A stretch of 64,000 nt of DNA from DASXMR01 sp036495525 (lineage in GTDB: Bacteria > Actinomycetota > Actinomycetes > Streptosporangiales > Streptosporangiaceae). Made by a program: the position numbers and the translations under genes. The notes below the pieces were generated by a model. It did not search any database, was not told where the DNA came from, and was given only the letters and a program-made list of their open reading frames with translations. Positions 45,520 through 55,352 of the stretch are shown piece by piece. How positions within the stretch are numbered: position 1 is the stretch's first letter; every line of letters begins with the position of its first letter. The stretch lies in the NCBI GenBank assembly GCA_036495525.1, contig DASXMR010000050.1, positions 62,001 to 126,000 on the forward strand, given 5' to 3'.

Positions 45520-46482
45520 TCTCGCCGCACTTCCGCCCGGTAATGTCTGGTCCGCGGGGACGATGCCCCGGTCCAGGAGGCCCATCGCGTCAGCGGTGGT
45601 CAGGGCGGCCGTCCGGTTGCGGACGCCGAGCTTCCGGAAAAGCCTCGCCTGGGTGTTCTCAACGGTCTTCGCCGCTATTCCCAGCGCGCGTGCGGTCTGC
45701 CGGATCGTATGGCCGCGGGCTATGGACCCGAGAATGTCGAACTCCCGAGGCGTGAGCTTAGGCATCGATGGCGCAGCAGCTGACGCCCCGTTGAGCAGTG
45801 CGCTCGCATCTGCCCAGCTCATCACTACCAGACCTTGCGCCACGGCGGCCAGGACGGGAGTCAGCCCGGCTGTGGCATCCGCCTTGGATACGACGGCGCT
45901 CGCCTGGCGGGCCAAGCCGTCAGCGATAGCAGGCTGTGCTGGGATATCGCTGCTGCGAATGAGCACGACCGGCGCGCCCAGGGCGATCGTCACGTCCCAG
46001 TCCTCGGGCCCAGGATCGGTAAGCACCACGACGATGGGACCACGCTGCCACCACAGCCAGTGATCGCGGATCAGTTCTTCGCGCCTCGCCACGAGGACGA
46101 ATGGCACTCGCTCCGAGACCAGCAACTGCCCGATTCCATCCCGGTTCTGGCCGGCCGGGCCGACTAAAACCGCCAGCAGCGCACGCCCTGGCTCGCCCGC
46201 CTGCCGCTGCGGAGCCGGCCCCGTGCGAGGGAGCGCAGCAGGCGGGCCCGGCTGCAGCAGGCCAAGCCAGATCGCCTTGGCCACCGCATGACTCTGGCTG
46301 CCGACCCCGAGTTTCTCGTAGATGCTCCGCTTGCGGTTCTCCACGGTGCGCGGTCGCAGGTCAAGCAGCTTCGCGATCTCGGATGCGGTATGGCCGGCAC
46401 TCATCAGGAAGATGATCATCATCTCCCGCTGAGTGAGGAGCGGGGGGATGGCTGCGGGTGAGGAGTCGCTGTTGACCGGCAT
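45208..46482 (-). CDS. Regulator with two LuxR-type HTH domains
   Basis: 424 aa from ATG 46482, with GGAG 6-7 nt upstream. HTH 1 at ~14-75 (LLTQREMMIIFLMSAGHTAS, RTVENRKRSIYEKLGV) and HTH 2 at ~242-305 (KLTPREFDILGSIARGHTIR, KTVENTQARLFRKLGV). Between them is a ~120-residue alpha/beta domain (ALLAVLVGPAGQNR, PIVVVLTDPGPEDWD, GAPVVLIRSSDIPAQPA) that resembles a receiver without the phosphorylated Asp pocket. Residues ~322-424 are read antisense to the gene at 44977 and look like noise, so the natural end is probably near residue 310-320 and a stop may have been lost. Confidence 0.75.
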   Translation of the reverse strand: MPVNSDSSPAAIPPLLTQREMMIIFLMSAGHTASEIAKLLDLRPRTVENRKRSIYEKLGVGSQSHAVAKAIWLGLLQPGPPAALPRTGPAPQRQAGEPGRALLAVLVGPAGQNRDGIGQLLVSERVPFVLVARREELIRDHWLWWQRGPIVVVLTDPGPEDWDVTIALGAPVVLIRSSDIPAQPAIADGLARQASAVVSKADATAGLTPVLAAVAQGLVVMSWADASALLNGASAAAPSMPKLTPREFDILGSIARGHTIRQTARALGIAAKTVENTQARLFRKLGVRNRTAALTTADAMGLLDRGIVPADQTLPGGSAARSSPGYGKPLFDSAGAGHEQDRCDARPWKTQPGIDVRIPVRGSRKVTRADIRDDGGAVRADSETTHRRPEGGKRIRPPQGARDGGVACENHPAYPHLEMIIAAE

Positions 46483-47068
46483 GCAGGTCTCCGTAGTGAG
46501 GTCTCCGGCACCCTCCCACGAGCAGAGACAGCGGCATGGGAAATGTCCACCCACGGCGGGTTATCGCCATGCGTAGTCTCAGTATTCGATCATGGTAAAT
46601 CAGGGTGCAGCGCCAGATAGCCCCCACGGGGCCGGGGAGTTTGCCTTCGCCGAAGTCCGCATCAAGGTAAGGCAAACAGACTCGAATGCGCCTCAGCGGA
46701 CCCGAGCTCGCGACATCGGCCGCGAAGCCTGTCCGCGCCAGCAGCGGCCATGAGAGCCGTGGATCGCCGGACCGCGCTGTGAGCTTGGCTAAGCTTGATC
46801 GGTAAGGATTAACCACGACGGCCTCCGGACGATGCGGATGGACGCGGCGAGGCCTGCTCACGGTCTCGGACGAACGTAAAGGATGCGTAACGTAGTTACC
46901 TCGGTAACGCGAACGGCCGGCAATGACTACTACAGAGTAGGGTAGCGGCGGAAGGCGGCCAAGGACGAATCTCCCCTAGTGGGCGAATCGGGCTAGGCGG
47001 ATTAACCTGAGGATATGACCTTTATAGGTAGATTTTATACCTTATACCCTTTTGTCGCCTTCGGCTTT
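46483..47068. other. Intergenic region with operator-like repeats and an AT-rich patch
   Basis: No gene is supported; a 166-codon minus frame at 46361-46861 overlaps the regulator's HTH 1 and is unlike protein. It holds the GTAAC/GTTAC half-sites at 46887-46908 and a strikingly AT-rich stretch at ~47010-47055 (ttataggtagattttatacc). The latter may be the end of the copper operon transcript or a promoter. Confidence 0.5.
46887..46908. promoter_or_regulatory. Candidate operator: alternating GTAAC half-sites
   Basis: GTAAC (46887-46891), GTTAC (46895-46899) and GTAAC (46904-46908) alternate in orientation. The last two form the perfect palindrome GTTACCTCGGTAAC. A regulator-binding site is plausible, but its target gene is unclear. 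Confidence 0.4.
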
Positions 47069-49072
47069 CTAGCGGACGGGAACGGGAACGACGACCGTCG
47101 CCTCATCGAATGCATCGCTGCGGATGGTGATTTGCAGCTGCCATTTGCCGGTAATGGGCACCGCAATTGATCCGCTGGCATAGTGCCCAGCGCCGTCCGG
47201 CTTGAGCGCGATAGGCAGCGGTCCGAGGTGGCGAGCGGGCAGCAGCAGAGCCGCCTGGACCTGCTGCGCCGTGTACGGCCGGCCCGTGCTGCCGGTGACG
47301 GACAGCCTTACCTGGTTGGGCCCGAGCACCGCGGGAGTGACCGTGACGCGGACGTTGCCGCGCCCGCCTGGACCGCCGGTGCTGAACGCGGCGACCGCGC
47401 TGACCGGCGGCTTGAAGGTTTCCCGTCCGGTGGGGGAATTGACCAGCACGGCGGTGACGGCAAGCACGACCGAGGCGATCAGCGCCTCAGCAGTGACGGA
47501 CCATCGCAGCCTGCTCAGCGTGAGAGCCGTTCGCCCTGAGTCCGCCGATGAGCCGCTGGACGAGCCGTTGGCGGCGGCGCCGCCGGACCAGTGGTCAGCA
47601 CGCTTGGTGCCGCCGTACGCTGCGGCACCGTAAGGCGGGCCGTCAGCAGCTGGGCCGCTGGAAGAGCCGTTGGCTGAGCCGCTGGTGGCGCCGTGGTGAT
47701 AGCCGGCGCCTGGCGATGCCGGGCCTGATCTGACGCCCGCGCCGACCCGTGGCAGGCCCGCCATCATCATCTGCATGACGGAAACTCGAAGCGCGGGTGC
47801 CGGCGCCCGCATCGCGGAGATTCGCATGCGGGCCAGGTAGCCAAGGAAAATGAGCACCAACATCGCGCCGATCTTTATCAGCAGCAGCCGGCCGTAGGTC
47901 GTGTCGAACAGGGCCGGCCAGCTGCCAACGTTGCGCCAGGCCTGGTAGGTGCCGGTGACCAGGATGGCGCCGACGCAGGTCAGCGCGAGCGGAGAGAACC
48001 GCTCCACGGCCTGGACCGCTGCCGCGGTCGCCGGGCGCGTCTTCCTGCTTGCCGGTTTTCCGGCTCGCCTGGCCGCCGGTGACCGGGCCGGGCGAAGCAC
48101 GATCGCGGCGAGCATGGTCAGCCCGCCCAGCCAGATGGCGACGGCGCAGAGGTGGACGGTGTCGGAGACCAGCGAAAGCGGCACCTGCATCCCGGTCCCG
48201 GCGTGATCGGCGGCCGCCCAGGTGGCCGCCAGTGCTGCCGCGAGCCCGCTCCAGACGATCGACGCTGTGACCGGCGGCCGCCGGCCATCGGCCCGCAGGT
48301 TGCCGAGTATGGCGGAGAAGGCGAACAGCGCCACGACCACCAGGATCAGGCGCACTCCCAGCGACCGGCCGTAGCGGCTGTACAAGGTCGCGTGCAGCAC
48401 GTTGGGCCAGAACACCCGGCTGACGCCCGCCCCTGCGCCGTAAGCGCCCTGCAACAGCATCCCGCCGAGCACGGAGCCCGCGAGCCCGCTCCACGCGCCC
48501 ATGGTCAGCCGCAGTACCAGCTGGCTTGACGCCCCCGCCGGCCAGCACCAGAGCACGAAGGAGACCGCGCCGATCAGCAGTGCGAAGCTGGTGAAGGCGA
48601 TCCACCGCACGACACCGAACGTGAAGCTGACAAGCGGGCTGCCGGTCTGGTTGACCGAACTCTCCTTGACCGAAGTCGAGCTTGGCGCGCCGATCGAGAA
48701 GGTGAATGCACCAGAGACATGGTGCGAGTCGGCGGAAACCACCGCCCATCCGACCGTGTACGTGCCGTTGACAAGGCCGGACTTCAGCGCGATGACGACC
48801 TCTGCCGGCGTGCTGCCGTGCCTCGCGCCCCCGGTGTCGACCCGTTCGCCGTTGGGCGCGAACACCTTCAGGCTGCCGGAACTGATACCGACCGGCTCGT
48901 CGAAGGTCGCAGTCACCTGGGTCGGAGCCCGCCGCACGATCGACCCTTCAGCCGGGCTGGTGCGCTCGAGTGTCGCATGGGCCAGAGCGGCCGTCGTCCC
49001 GGTCAGCAGGACGAGCCCGGCAAGGACCATCGCTGCCGCCAGGCGAGTGAATCTGCGGGCCAACTTGGCCAC
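47069..49072 (-). CDS. CopC-CopD fusion (YcnJ-like copper import protein)
   Basis: 667 aa from ATG 49072. Signal peptide ends at Ala31, exposing His32 (mature HATLERTSPAEG), as in CopC. The CopC domain spans ~32-130 with the second copper site SADSHHVSGAFTF. The CopD domain with eight or so TM helices follows (~155-430), including AADHAGTG and VHLCAVAIWLGGL. A Gly/Ser linker (~445-520), one more TM, and a C-terminal beta domain (~570-667; LPARHLGPLPIALKPDGAGHY) complete it. Proposed role: capture of extracytoplasmic copper and transport across the membrane. Last gene of the copper operon. Confidence 0.93.
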   Translation of the reverse strand: MAKLARRFTRLAAAMVLAGLVLLTGTTAALAHATLERTSPAEGSIVRRAPTQVTATFDEPVGISSGSLKVFAPNGERVDTGGARHGSTPAEVVIALKSGLVNGTYTVGWAVVSADSHHVSGAFTFSIGAPSSTSVKESSVNQTGSPLVSFTFGVVRWIAFTSFALLIGAVSFVLWCWPAGASSQLVLRLTMGAWSGLAGSVLGGMLLQGAYGAGAGVSRVFWPNVLHATLYSRYGRSLGVRLILVVVALFAFSAILGNLRADGRRPPVTASIVWSGLAAALAATWAAADHAGTGMQVPLSLVSDTVHLCAVAIWLGGLTMLAAIVLRPARSPAARRAGKPASRKTRPATAAAVQAVERFSPLALTCVGAILVTGTYQAWRNVGSWPALFDTTYGRLLLIKIGAMLVLIFLGYLARMRISAMRAPAPALRVSVMQMMMAGLPRVGAGVRSGPASPGAGYHHGATSGSANGSSSGPAADGPPYGAAAYGGTKRADHWSGGAAANGSSSGSSADSGRTALTLSRLRWSVTAEALIASVVLAVTAVLVNSPTGRETFKPPVSAVAAFSTGGPGGRGNVRVTVTPAVLGPNQVRLSVTGSTGRPYTAQQVQAALLLPARHLGPLPIALKPDGAGHYASGSIAVPITGKWQLQITIRSDAFDEATVVVPVPVR

Positions 49073-49120
49073 CTCCAGAAAGCTAATTGAGCCGCGCTCG
49101 GCACTGCCTTGCTGGCAAGG

Positions 49121-50053
49121 TCAGCCCCGCCGCCGCCGCTGCGGCTGCCGGCTGGATCCCTTGGCGGCCGCGGCTGCCGGCCGCCGCGTGGCTGCCTTGC
49201 CGCCCGCTGGCGCCTGCTCCCGCCGGGCCGGATTCTTGCGGCCGGGCTGCATCCGGTCGCCGTCCTGCCCGCCAGCGGCTGCCGGGATGCCAGGTGCATC
49301 TGGCGGATCAGCGCGGAGTGCGGTACCCGCTAGCAGGCGGCGGTTCTTCCTGGTCACCATCAGGACCAGCAGCAGGGCCAGGACGCCAGCGAGGAGACCG
49401 GCCACAGCCAGCGCACGGGAAAGGACGTCACTGCCCGGCTTCGGCTGGCCTGGGGCGCTGGGGCCGGCAGCACTGGCCGGCGCTGTCGTCGTGGTCAGCC
49501 TGACCACGGGCGCGGGGTGGGCTGGCTCGGGCTGACCGGGCTGCTGGAGGTCAATCCAGCGGACGACGTCCCCGTTGGAGTACGTCTGGATCGCCTTGAA
49601 CGGCACCTGGCTTTCGCCCGAGGGCATCGGGTCAGCGGAAAGAGTGAAGCTCTGGAACTGTCCTGGCAGGATCCGTCCGCCCGACCAGGTAACCTCCGAG
49701 ACCGCCTGGCTGAACGACCCGTCGTCCGTGACGATCGGCTTGGCCAGCGTCACGGTCCTGACGGTGGCGGTCCAGCCGGGAACGGGCTGGACGAGCAGCT
49801 GGGCGATCGGGTGATCGGTCGGGATCTGCACGTCGACCTTGACGGTGTCGGCGTGCGACTCCTCATTCGGTACGTGAAAGGTCAGCACGTCGGTCGACCC
49901 GGCGGGTACCGAGGCGGGGGTGACCGTGATGTGCGCGAGCGCAGATCCGCCGAGCAGAAGCAGCGCCGCCGCCGTCGCGGCGACGACCACCCCGGCCCGT
50001 CGCAGGGTGCGGAACTGCGACATTGGTCTCGGATGAACGAGTGCAGTGGTCAT
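49121..50053 (-). CDS. YcnI-type copper-binding protein (DUF1775)
   Basis: 310 aa from ATG 50053, with GGGAG upstream. Signal peptide ends ...GGSALA; the mature protein starts with His41 (HITVTPASVPAG), the residue that binds Cu(II) in YcnI. The DUF1775 domain (~41-180) includes FHVPNEES, VPGWTATV, VTWSGGRILPGQF and DVVRWID with its Trp. A linker leads to a TM helix (~222-245) and a basic cytosolic tail. Known YcnI proteins act as extracytoplasmic copper chaperones next to YcnJ; the same pairing is seen here (48 bp gap). Confidence 0.93.
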   Translation of the reverse strand: MTTALVHPRPMSQFRTLRRAGVVVAATAAALLLLGGSALAHITVTPASVPAGSTDVLTFHVPNEESHADTVKVDVQIPTDHPIAQLLVQPVPGWTATVRTVTLAKPIVTDDGSFSQAVSEVTWSGGRILPGQFQSFTLSADPMPSGESQVPFKAIQTYSNGDVVRWIDLQQPGQPEPAHPAPVVRLTTTTAPASAAGPSAPGQPKPGSDVLSRALAVAGLLAGVLALLLVLMVTRKNRRLLAGTALRADPPDAPGIPAAAGGQDGDRMQPGRKNPARREQAPAGGKAATRRPAAAAAKGSSRQPQRRRRG

Positions 50054-50143
50054 GCCATCTCCCAAGCGAGCTTGAGGCAAACGGGCGCGCTGCCGTCCCG
50101 GGCCGTAGCGACCCGGGACGGCAGAGCGCACCTTTCTGGCTAG

Positions 50144-53100
50144 TTACAGCGGCTTGAGTGGTTGCCCGCTGGCTGGACTTGGCGAACCGGGCGGCAGCAC
50201 CCGGAAGATGCCCCAGTCACCGGACTTGATGAGCGGGTCCCGGCCCATGTTGTACTCGAAGTCCCCGGTCGCTCCCGTCGCGCCGCCGGCACCGTTGACC
50301 AGGTACGCGTCGAACGTCTCCCCTGGAGCCAGGGTCCGGGCTTCGATGACCTGGGATCCGGGCAGCCCGTGATCCAGCGGGAACTCGTGGCCAGCCACAT
50401 TGAACGAGATGACGTTGTCCCCGGCTGCGTCGGCTATCCGCCACCGGACGGGATCACCGGCGTAGGCCTCGAACACCGGCGTAGTCGGATCATTCCCGCC
50501 GTTGACGCTGTCGCTCTTTGCTTGCCAGAGATTGAACGGGTCAGGGCAGGGACTCGCACCGCAGTTGCCGTTGCCATCACCTCCCTCATCCGCAGGCTCC
50601 CGGTCGGTGAGCGAAGCCTCGTTGTAGTCGGTGTAGGAATGGTCGGAGTCGAGGTAGTAGATCATGACCTCGTGGGCGAGCAGCGGCTCCCGGTCACTGA
50701 AGATCGTCACGTTCTCCCGGAACGGGCTGCCGCTGCCCGGGATGATGTCGGCGAAGATCCCTGACTGGATCGGCTTGCCGGTGAACGGGTCCTCGTACAC
50801 CGAGCCAGCGGGCTCGGCGATGAGAGCGCCGTACGCACCTGCTCGCCACGACGATTCGTTGGCCGTGTTGAGGATCAGGTTGGTTCCGAGCTCCTTGTCG
50901 ACGTAGTAGACGTAGGTGCGCTGACCGCCAGGGGCCACGCTCGAGTCCGGGTCGTACCCGATCGCGCCGCCGAAGGAAGTCTGCGGATTGTAGAGGACGT
51001 TGCCGATGTTGAACCCGGCTCTGGTAGAGCCCGACCCCCAGGTCCAGGTCCAGTTGTCGGCCGGCAGGTCGTTGTGCATTGTCACCTTCAGGCAGTCACC
51101 CGCGTTGGCCCGGATGACCAGCGGCACGGCAGGCTTCGTGCCGGCCTTGATGGCCGCCTCGTCCTGGGTGAGGGCGTACATCATGGCCCAGGATCCGCCG
51201 TTCTCCGCATCGCTCTCGCCCGGCATCCCCTGGTCGAAGGTGATCCCGTTGAAGATCGACACGTTGTAGCTGCGGACCGGGGCGCTGCTCGGGCAGACGG
51301 CACTGCTGTCGCTGGGTGCGGCAGGAGGCGCCTTACCGGTAGCCGTGAGCGTCGGGAACCCTGACCCGGACGGTGGCGCCGTCCGGTCCGGCAGCGCTTC
51401 CAGTGCGTTCGCCCCGGAGGAATGCAGCGTGTTCATCACCCGGAAGATGCCCCAGGCACCACTTTCCAGCGACAGGCTGCGGCCGGAGTAGTAGAGGTAG
51501 TCACCAGGGAACTGCCCGGCGTTGAAGACGTAGTCCATCTTCTCCGAGATTCCGGCTGTGCCGGCGTCGGTCAGGACTCCGTGCGGGCTGAACCGTTCCT
51601 CGGCGAACCGGTGACCGGTGACCCGGATGTCGCCGACCTGCTCGTCGAGGCCGACCTGCCTGATCACCACCGGGTCGCCCACATAAGCTTTCAGCAGCGG
51701 CGTCGGCGGGTCACCGTGGGCCACCGACGAGAACGCGTACGGATCGTTGGACGTGCCGATGTTCGCGCAGTCCTGCCGGTCCGAGGTGGCGGGCTCTTCG
51801 TGTGCCTCGAAGCCCATGCTGTAGTTGCCGACCCCGTCAGGGACGCTGACGTCCTCGCCAGCGGGTATCGGGTTGCTGGCGGCGTTGGGATCTCGGTTGA
51901 TCAGCGGCGCCGCGCGCAGGTTGAAGCTGGACATCTCGCAGCCCTGCGGGGAGCCGGTATCCCTGATGCCTTCGTGCTCCCAGAGGACGTACTCGCGGAA
52001 GTCTCCCTTCTCGCCGAAGCCCACCGAGCCGTTGGTGTAGATGTCGGCGATCGGGCCGCTGTCGATCGGCTTCCCGGTCACCGGGTCGTGGAAGGTCGAG
52101 CCGGCCGGCTCGATGATGTGGGCGCCGAACAGGCCGTGGCCCCATGAGCTCAGCGCGTCCACGTGGTCGTGAAAGAAGACCGTCCCGTTGTCGACGTCGC
52201 TGTACCACCGGTACTGGACGAACTCGACTCCGGTCCGCTCGCCTGACGCGTGCGCGTTCTGCAGCGGGCTGCCCAGCGTCAGCGTGTTGCCGTTGATTGC
52301 CGTGACCTGGTTGACCACCTCGGTGTCAGTCAGGGTCTGGCCGACCTCGATGCCGACACCAGGGTGCAGCCCGGCGGTGCTGGCCACCGAGATCTTGGTC
52401 GCGCCGGCCGGCGCGGCAGCGGTCAGCGTCGTCTCCCCCGGCGTTCCGCCGGTGACAGGCCGCACGGCCTGCTCGAAGTTGAAGCCCGTGATCACGCCGT
52501 CGGAGGCCTGCGGGTCGAACTGCACGAAGTGGATGTGGATGTTGACTTCGCGGAAGATGTTCTCCTCGTTAGTCGCCTCCACCCCCGCGCTCGACGGGTT
52601 CAGATCGTTGGTCAGCGTCACGGCTATGCAGTCGCCGACATCGGATCTGACGGCCAGCGGCTGCGCGGGCATGGCGCCGCTTCGCACCGCCGCTATGTGC
52701 TGGTTGAGGACGAAGATCTCCCCATCGGGGTCGGATTGCGGGGCAATGGGGTTCCCGTTGGCGTCTCGCCCGCTGTCCGTCTGATCGTTGATGGGGGTCT
52801 GGATGGCAGTGATGTTGTAGGTGCGCAGCGGAGCGCCCTGCGGGCACAGGCCGTCAGGTCTCGTGGACGTCACGTTCGGCCCGAGCCAGGGTGCCCCGCT
52901 GTGGCCGTTGGGCGAGAACGGCGGTCGTTCACCGAGGTGCGGCTGCACTAGCGGATACGCGTACCTCCCGTTGCTCGGGTCGAACATGATCTGCGGTCGC
53001 TGCCCGGGGTTGGGCGCGGTGTAGTCGGCCCAGGTGTGGGTGTCCTCGGGCTCGCCGAGGGCGATCGGCTGGTCTGCCGTGCCGCCCCAGGTCCAGTCCC

Positions 53101-55276
53101 AGACCGTCGCGTCCTCCTGGTTGAACCGGACACCCTGCGGCGGGAGCTGGCTGGTGACCAACTGCTGCACCGAGATCTGGGTGCTCGGGTTGGTGAGCTG
53201 GTCCTGCGGGACGACGGTCTTGCCTTCGACGACCTTGCCTATCAGGCCGGCCGAGTTGACCGCCTGCGCCCTGGCCGTGCGGCCCGGCACCGTCGCCAGG
53301 TCCGATTGCTGCGTGTCGAACACCCGGATGAAACCCACCATGCCGGCGTCGTAATGAGCCGCGATATGGCAGTGGTACAGGAAGTCGCCCGCAGCCTGCT
53401 GGCAGCCGCCGGCCCCGCACTCGGTCTCCAGGTCATAGGACTCGCCCGGCTCGATCGTCTGCGAGTCAAGCCGGATCGAGGCCTTCGTTACCGGCGGGTG
53501 CTTTTCCAGCCCGCCCGCGATGTCCGGGTTGGCAGCGTTCGGGTTGCGCAGCCAGCGGATGGCGCCGCCGTGCTCATGGAACACGTGGCCCATCTCTGAG
53601 TCCGCGTTGGTCAGGAGGATCTTGTAGGGGTCGCCGATGTACGCCTCCGGGCGCGGCGTGGCCATGTCGCCGTTGCTGTACGAGCTGTAGTCCTGCGCCT
53701 CGTCGGGGGTGAAGCCAGCCCTCATCTGGGCGAGCTCGCGCTCGAAGAAGCACTCGCTCCGGTAGTTGATGGCCTTGCCGCATGGCCGGTACGCGTCGGT
53801 GAACTTGTCCACCACGGGCAGCTCACACCCGGACGACGTCTGGACTTCACCCTGATCGGTGGCACAGGGCGCTCCGGCCTTCTCCATGATCTGCCGGTAG
53901 CCCTCGTCGCCGATGGAGTGGAATATCAGGTTGAACTCGCGGAATGTGGGCTGGGAGGCTCCGGCGGGCATCTTGATGACCGCGTCCCATCCGCTGTCGA
54001 GCGGCTGGAGCGAGTGCGGGTCAAGCCACTGTGAGCCGGGTGGCTCGGACACCAGGACCCCGAACAGCCCGTGGGACTGAAGCTGCCGGGTGTCGCCGGT
54101 GGTGTGGAATACGTGCGCCCCGTAGCCCAGGGCGGGGTCCATGTAGACGGTGTAGCTCGCCGTTTTGCCGGGCGCCGCGGTGTTGTCGGCGTTGTGGCCG
54201 ACGTCGCTCGACACGTCGTCTGCCGACACGCCGGGCAGCCCGTCCACGTTCCAGGCGATGTTCTCCGGCGCGGTGTGCACCAGCGACCCGTCGCAGGGGA
54301 ACAGCGGAGTGGGAGTACAGGCGTCCGCCGGGTCGGTGTCGGGTGGCGGTGGCTGGTCCATGGCGGCCACCCCGAACGTGGTCGCGTTGGTGAGGTTGAC
54401 CGTGACGCAGTCGCCCTGGTGCGCGCGCAGCACCAGCGGCTGGATCGCGTCGCCGCCCTGCAGCCCGCTCGACACCTGCTGGGATTTCTCCTCCGCCCGC
54501 ACCGCTGCGACCTTGCTATTGAGCACGTACATGAACGCGTTCGGGTCGTGCACCCCGAAGCGGTTCAGCGGCATGTCGACGTTGATCGCCGAGATGTTGA
54601 ACGTGTCGTGTGGCGCGCTGGCGCAGGGGTTGGCGGCGGTCGTGGTCGTGGCCGACGACCCAAGGGGCACGGCGGCCAGTGCCGTCGCGGCGCCGGGACC
54701 GACAAAGTAGGCCACGGCAACAAGTGACGTCCCGACGGCGAGTAGCCGTGAGGGACGCGTGCGCCCTAGCGTCAGCGGAGACGGTCTGGCTTGTCCCAGC
54801 AACAGCAAGGCTGCCAGCAGCAGCGGCAGGCCGGCCATCTGGCCGATCAGCGCGTCGCTGACGCTGCGCAGCGCCTGCGAGCTCAGGCCAGGGATCGCGC
54901 CGGACAGGGGCTGGCCGGGTACGACGGTCAGGCTGGCGCTCGCGAAGAACCGGCCGAGCAGGGCCGTCGGGACGAACAGCACCATGAAGGTGAGCGAGAC
55001 CAGCGCGGCCCGGTTCAGCGCTAAAGAGAAGCCGGGGCGTTGCCCTGGCTCCGGCCGGGGCCCGAACCGCAGGCCGAGCCAGGCGGCCACCAGGGCGGCC
55101 GGAACTGACATCAGCATGTCGCGCGGCGCGTGCGCCAGGCCGCCGCCGGCCCGCCCGAAAATCGCGTCGATGCCGAGCTGGAAGCCGACGACGCCCGTAC
55201 TCAGCAGGAGCGCCAGCAGCGTGATCTCCCTGGCCCGCCTGGAATGCGGGGGGCCGGATCTGCCAGGAAATGACAT
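50144..55276 (-). CDS. Giant membrane-anchored multicopper oxidase (six cupredoxin-like domains)
   Basis: 1710 aa from ATG 55276, with GAGAGGAAG upstream. About five N-terminal TM helices (18-40, 54-70, 91-111, 142-161, 177-203) precede ~1500 extracytoplasmic residues. Copper motifs: HVFH 388-391 with His402, HVFHEH 564-569, the canonical type 1/type 3 HCHIAAHYDAGM at 635-646, HIH 914-916, and HDH 1036-1038 followed by WGHGLFG. The three later cupredoxin-like repeats end in DYLYYSG-SGAWGIFRV, RAGAYGALIAEP and FEYNMG-SGDWGIFRV, where His ligands are lost. Six domains recall ceruloplasmin and MnxG-type Mn(II) oxidases; substrate (metal or organic) is unknown. Second gene of the copper operon. 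Confidence 0.85.
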   Translation of the reverse strand: MSFPGRSGPPHSRRAREITLLALLLSTGVVGFQLGIDAIFGRAGGGLAHAPRDMLMSVPAALVAAWLGLRFGPRPEPGQRPGFSLALNRAALVSLTFMVLFVPTALLGRFFASASLTVVPGQPLSGAIPGLSSQALRSVSDALIGQMAGLPLLLAALLLLGQARPSPLTLGRTRPSRLLAVGTSLVAVAYFVGPGAATALAAVPLGSSATTTTAANPCASAPHDTFNISAINVDMPLNRFGVHDPNAFMYVLNSKVAAVRAEEKSQQVSSGLQGGDAIQPLVLRAHQGDCVTVNLTNATTFGVAAMDQPPPPDTDPADACTPTPLFPCDGSLVHTAPENIAWNVDGLPGVSADDVSSDVGHNADNTAAPGKTASYTVYMDPALGYGAHVFHTTGDTRQLQSHGLFGVLVSEPPGSQWLDPHSLQPLDSGWDAVIKMPAGASQPTFREFNLIFHSIGDEGYRQIMEKAGAPCATDQGEVQTSSGCELPVVDKFTDAYRPCGKAINYRSECFFERELAQMRAGFTPDEAQDYSSYSNGDMATPRPEAYIGDPYKILLTNADSEMGHVFHEHGGAIRWLRNPNAANPDIAGGLEKHPPVTKASIRLDSQTIEPGESYDLETECGAGGCQQAAGDFLYHCHIAAHYDAGMVGFIRVFDTQQSDLATVPGRTARAQAVNSAGLIGKVVEGKTVVPQDQLTNPSTQISVQQLVTSQLPPQGVRFNQEDATVWDWTWGGTADQPIALGEPEDTHTWADYTAPNPGQRPQIMFDPSNGRYAYPLVQPHLGERPPFSPNGHSGAPWLGPNVTSTRPDGLCPQGAPLRTYNITAIQTPINDQTDSGRDANGNPIAPQSDPDGEIFVLNQHIAAVRSGAMPAQPLAVRSDVGDCIAVTLTNDLNPSSAGVEATNEENIFREVNIHIHFVQFDPQASDGVITGFNFEQAVRPVTGGTPGETTLTAAAPAGATKISVASTAGLHPGVGIEVGQTLTDTEVVNQVTAINGNTLTLGSPLQNAHASGERTGVEFVQYRWYSDVDNGTVFFHDHVDALSSWGHGLFGAHIIEPAGSTFHDPVTGKPIDSGPIADIYTNGSVGFGEKGDFREYVLWEHEGIRDTGSPQGCEMSSFNLRAAPLINRDPNAASNPIPAGEDVSVPDGVGNYSMGFEAHEEPATSDRQDCANIGTSNDPYAFSSVAHGDPPTPLLKAYVGDPVVIRQVGLDEQVGDIRVTGHRFAEERFSPHGVLTDAGTAGISEKMDYVFNAGQFPGDYLYYSGRSLSLESGAWGIFRVMNTLHSSGANALEALPDRTAPPSGSGFPTLTATGKAPPAAPSDSSAVCPSSAPVRSYNVSIFNGITFDQGMPGESDAENGGSWAMMYALTQDEAAIKAGTKPAVPLVIRANAGDCLKVTMHNDLPADNWTWTWGSGSTRAGFNIGNVLYNPQTSFGGAIGYDPDSSVAPGGQRTYVYYVDKELGTNLILNTANESSWRAGAYGALIAEPAGSVYEDPFTGKPIQSGIFADIIPGSGSPFRENVTIFSDREPLLAHEVMIYYLDSDHSYTDYNEASLTDREPADEGGDGNGNCGASPCPDPFNLWQAKSDSVNGGNDPTTPVFEAYAGDPVRWRIADAAGDNVISFNVAGHEFPLDHGLPGSQVIEARTLAPGETFDAYLVNGAGGATGATGDFEYNMGRDPLIKSGDWGIFRVLPPGSPSPASGQPLKPL

Positions 55277-55352
55277 ATGTTCTTCCTCTCGGCGCCAGCC
55301 TGGTGGCTGGCAAATGTGGGCCACGGGAAATAACGAGATAGGCCGGCGCCTC

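Noticed and set aside
46361..46861. 166-codon minus-strand frame upstream of the double-HTH regulator
   Set aside because: It overlaps the first HTH of the regulator in another frame, has no SD and no recognisable composition or motif.
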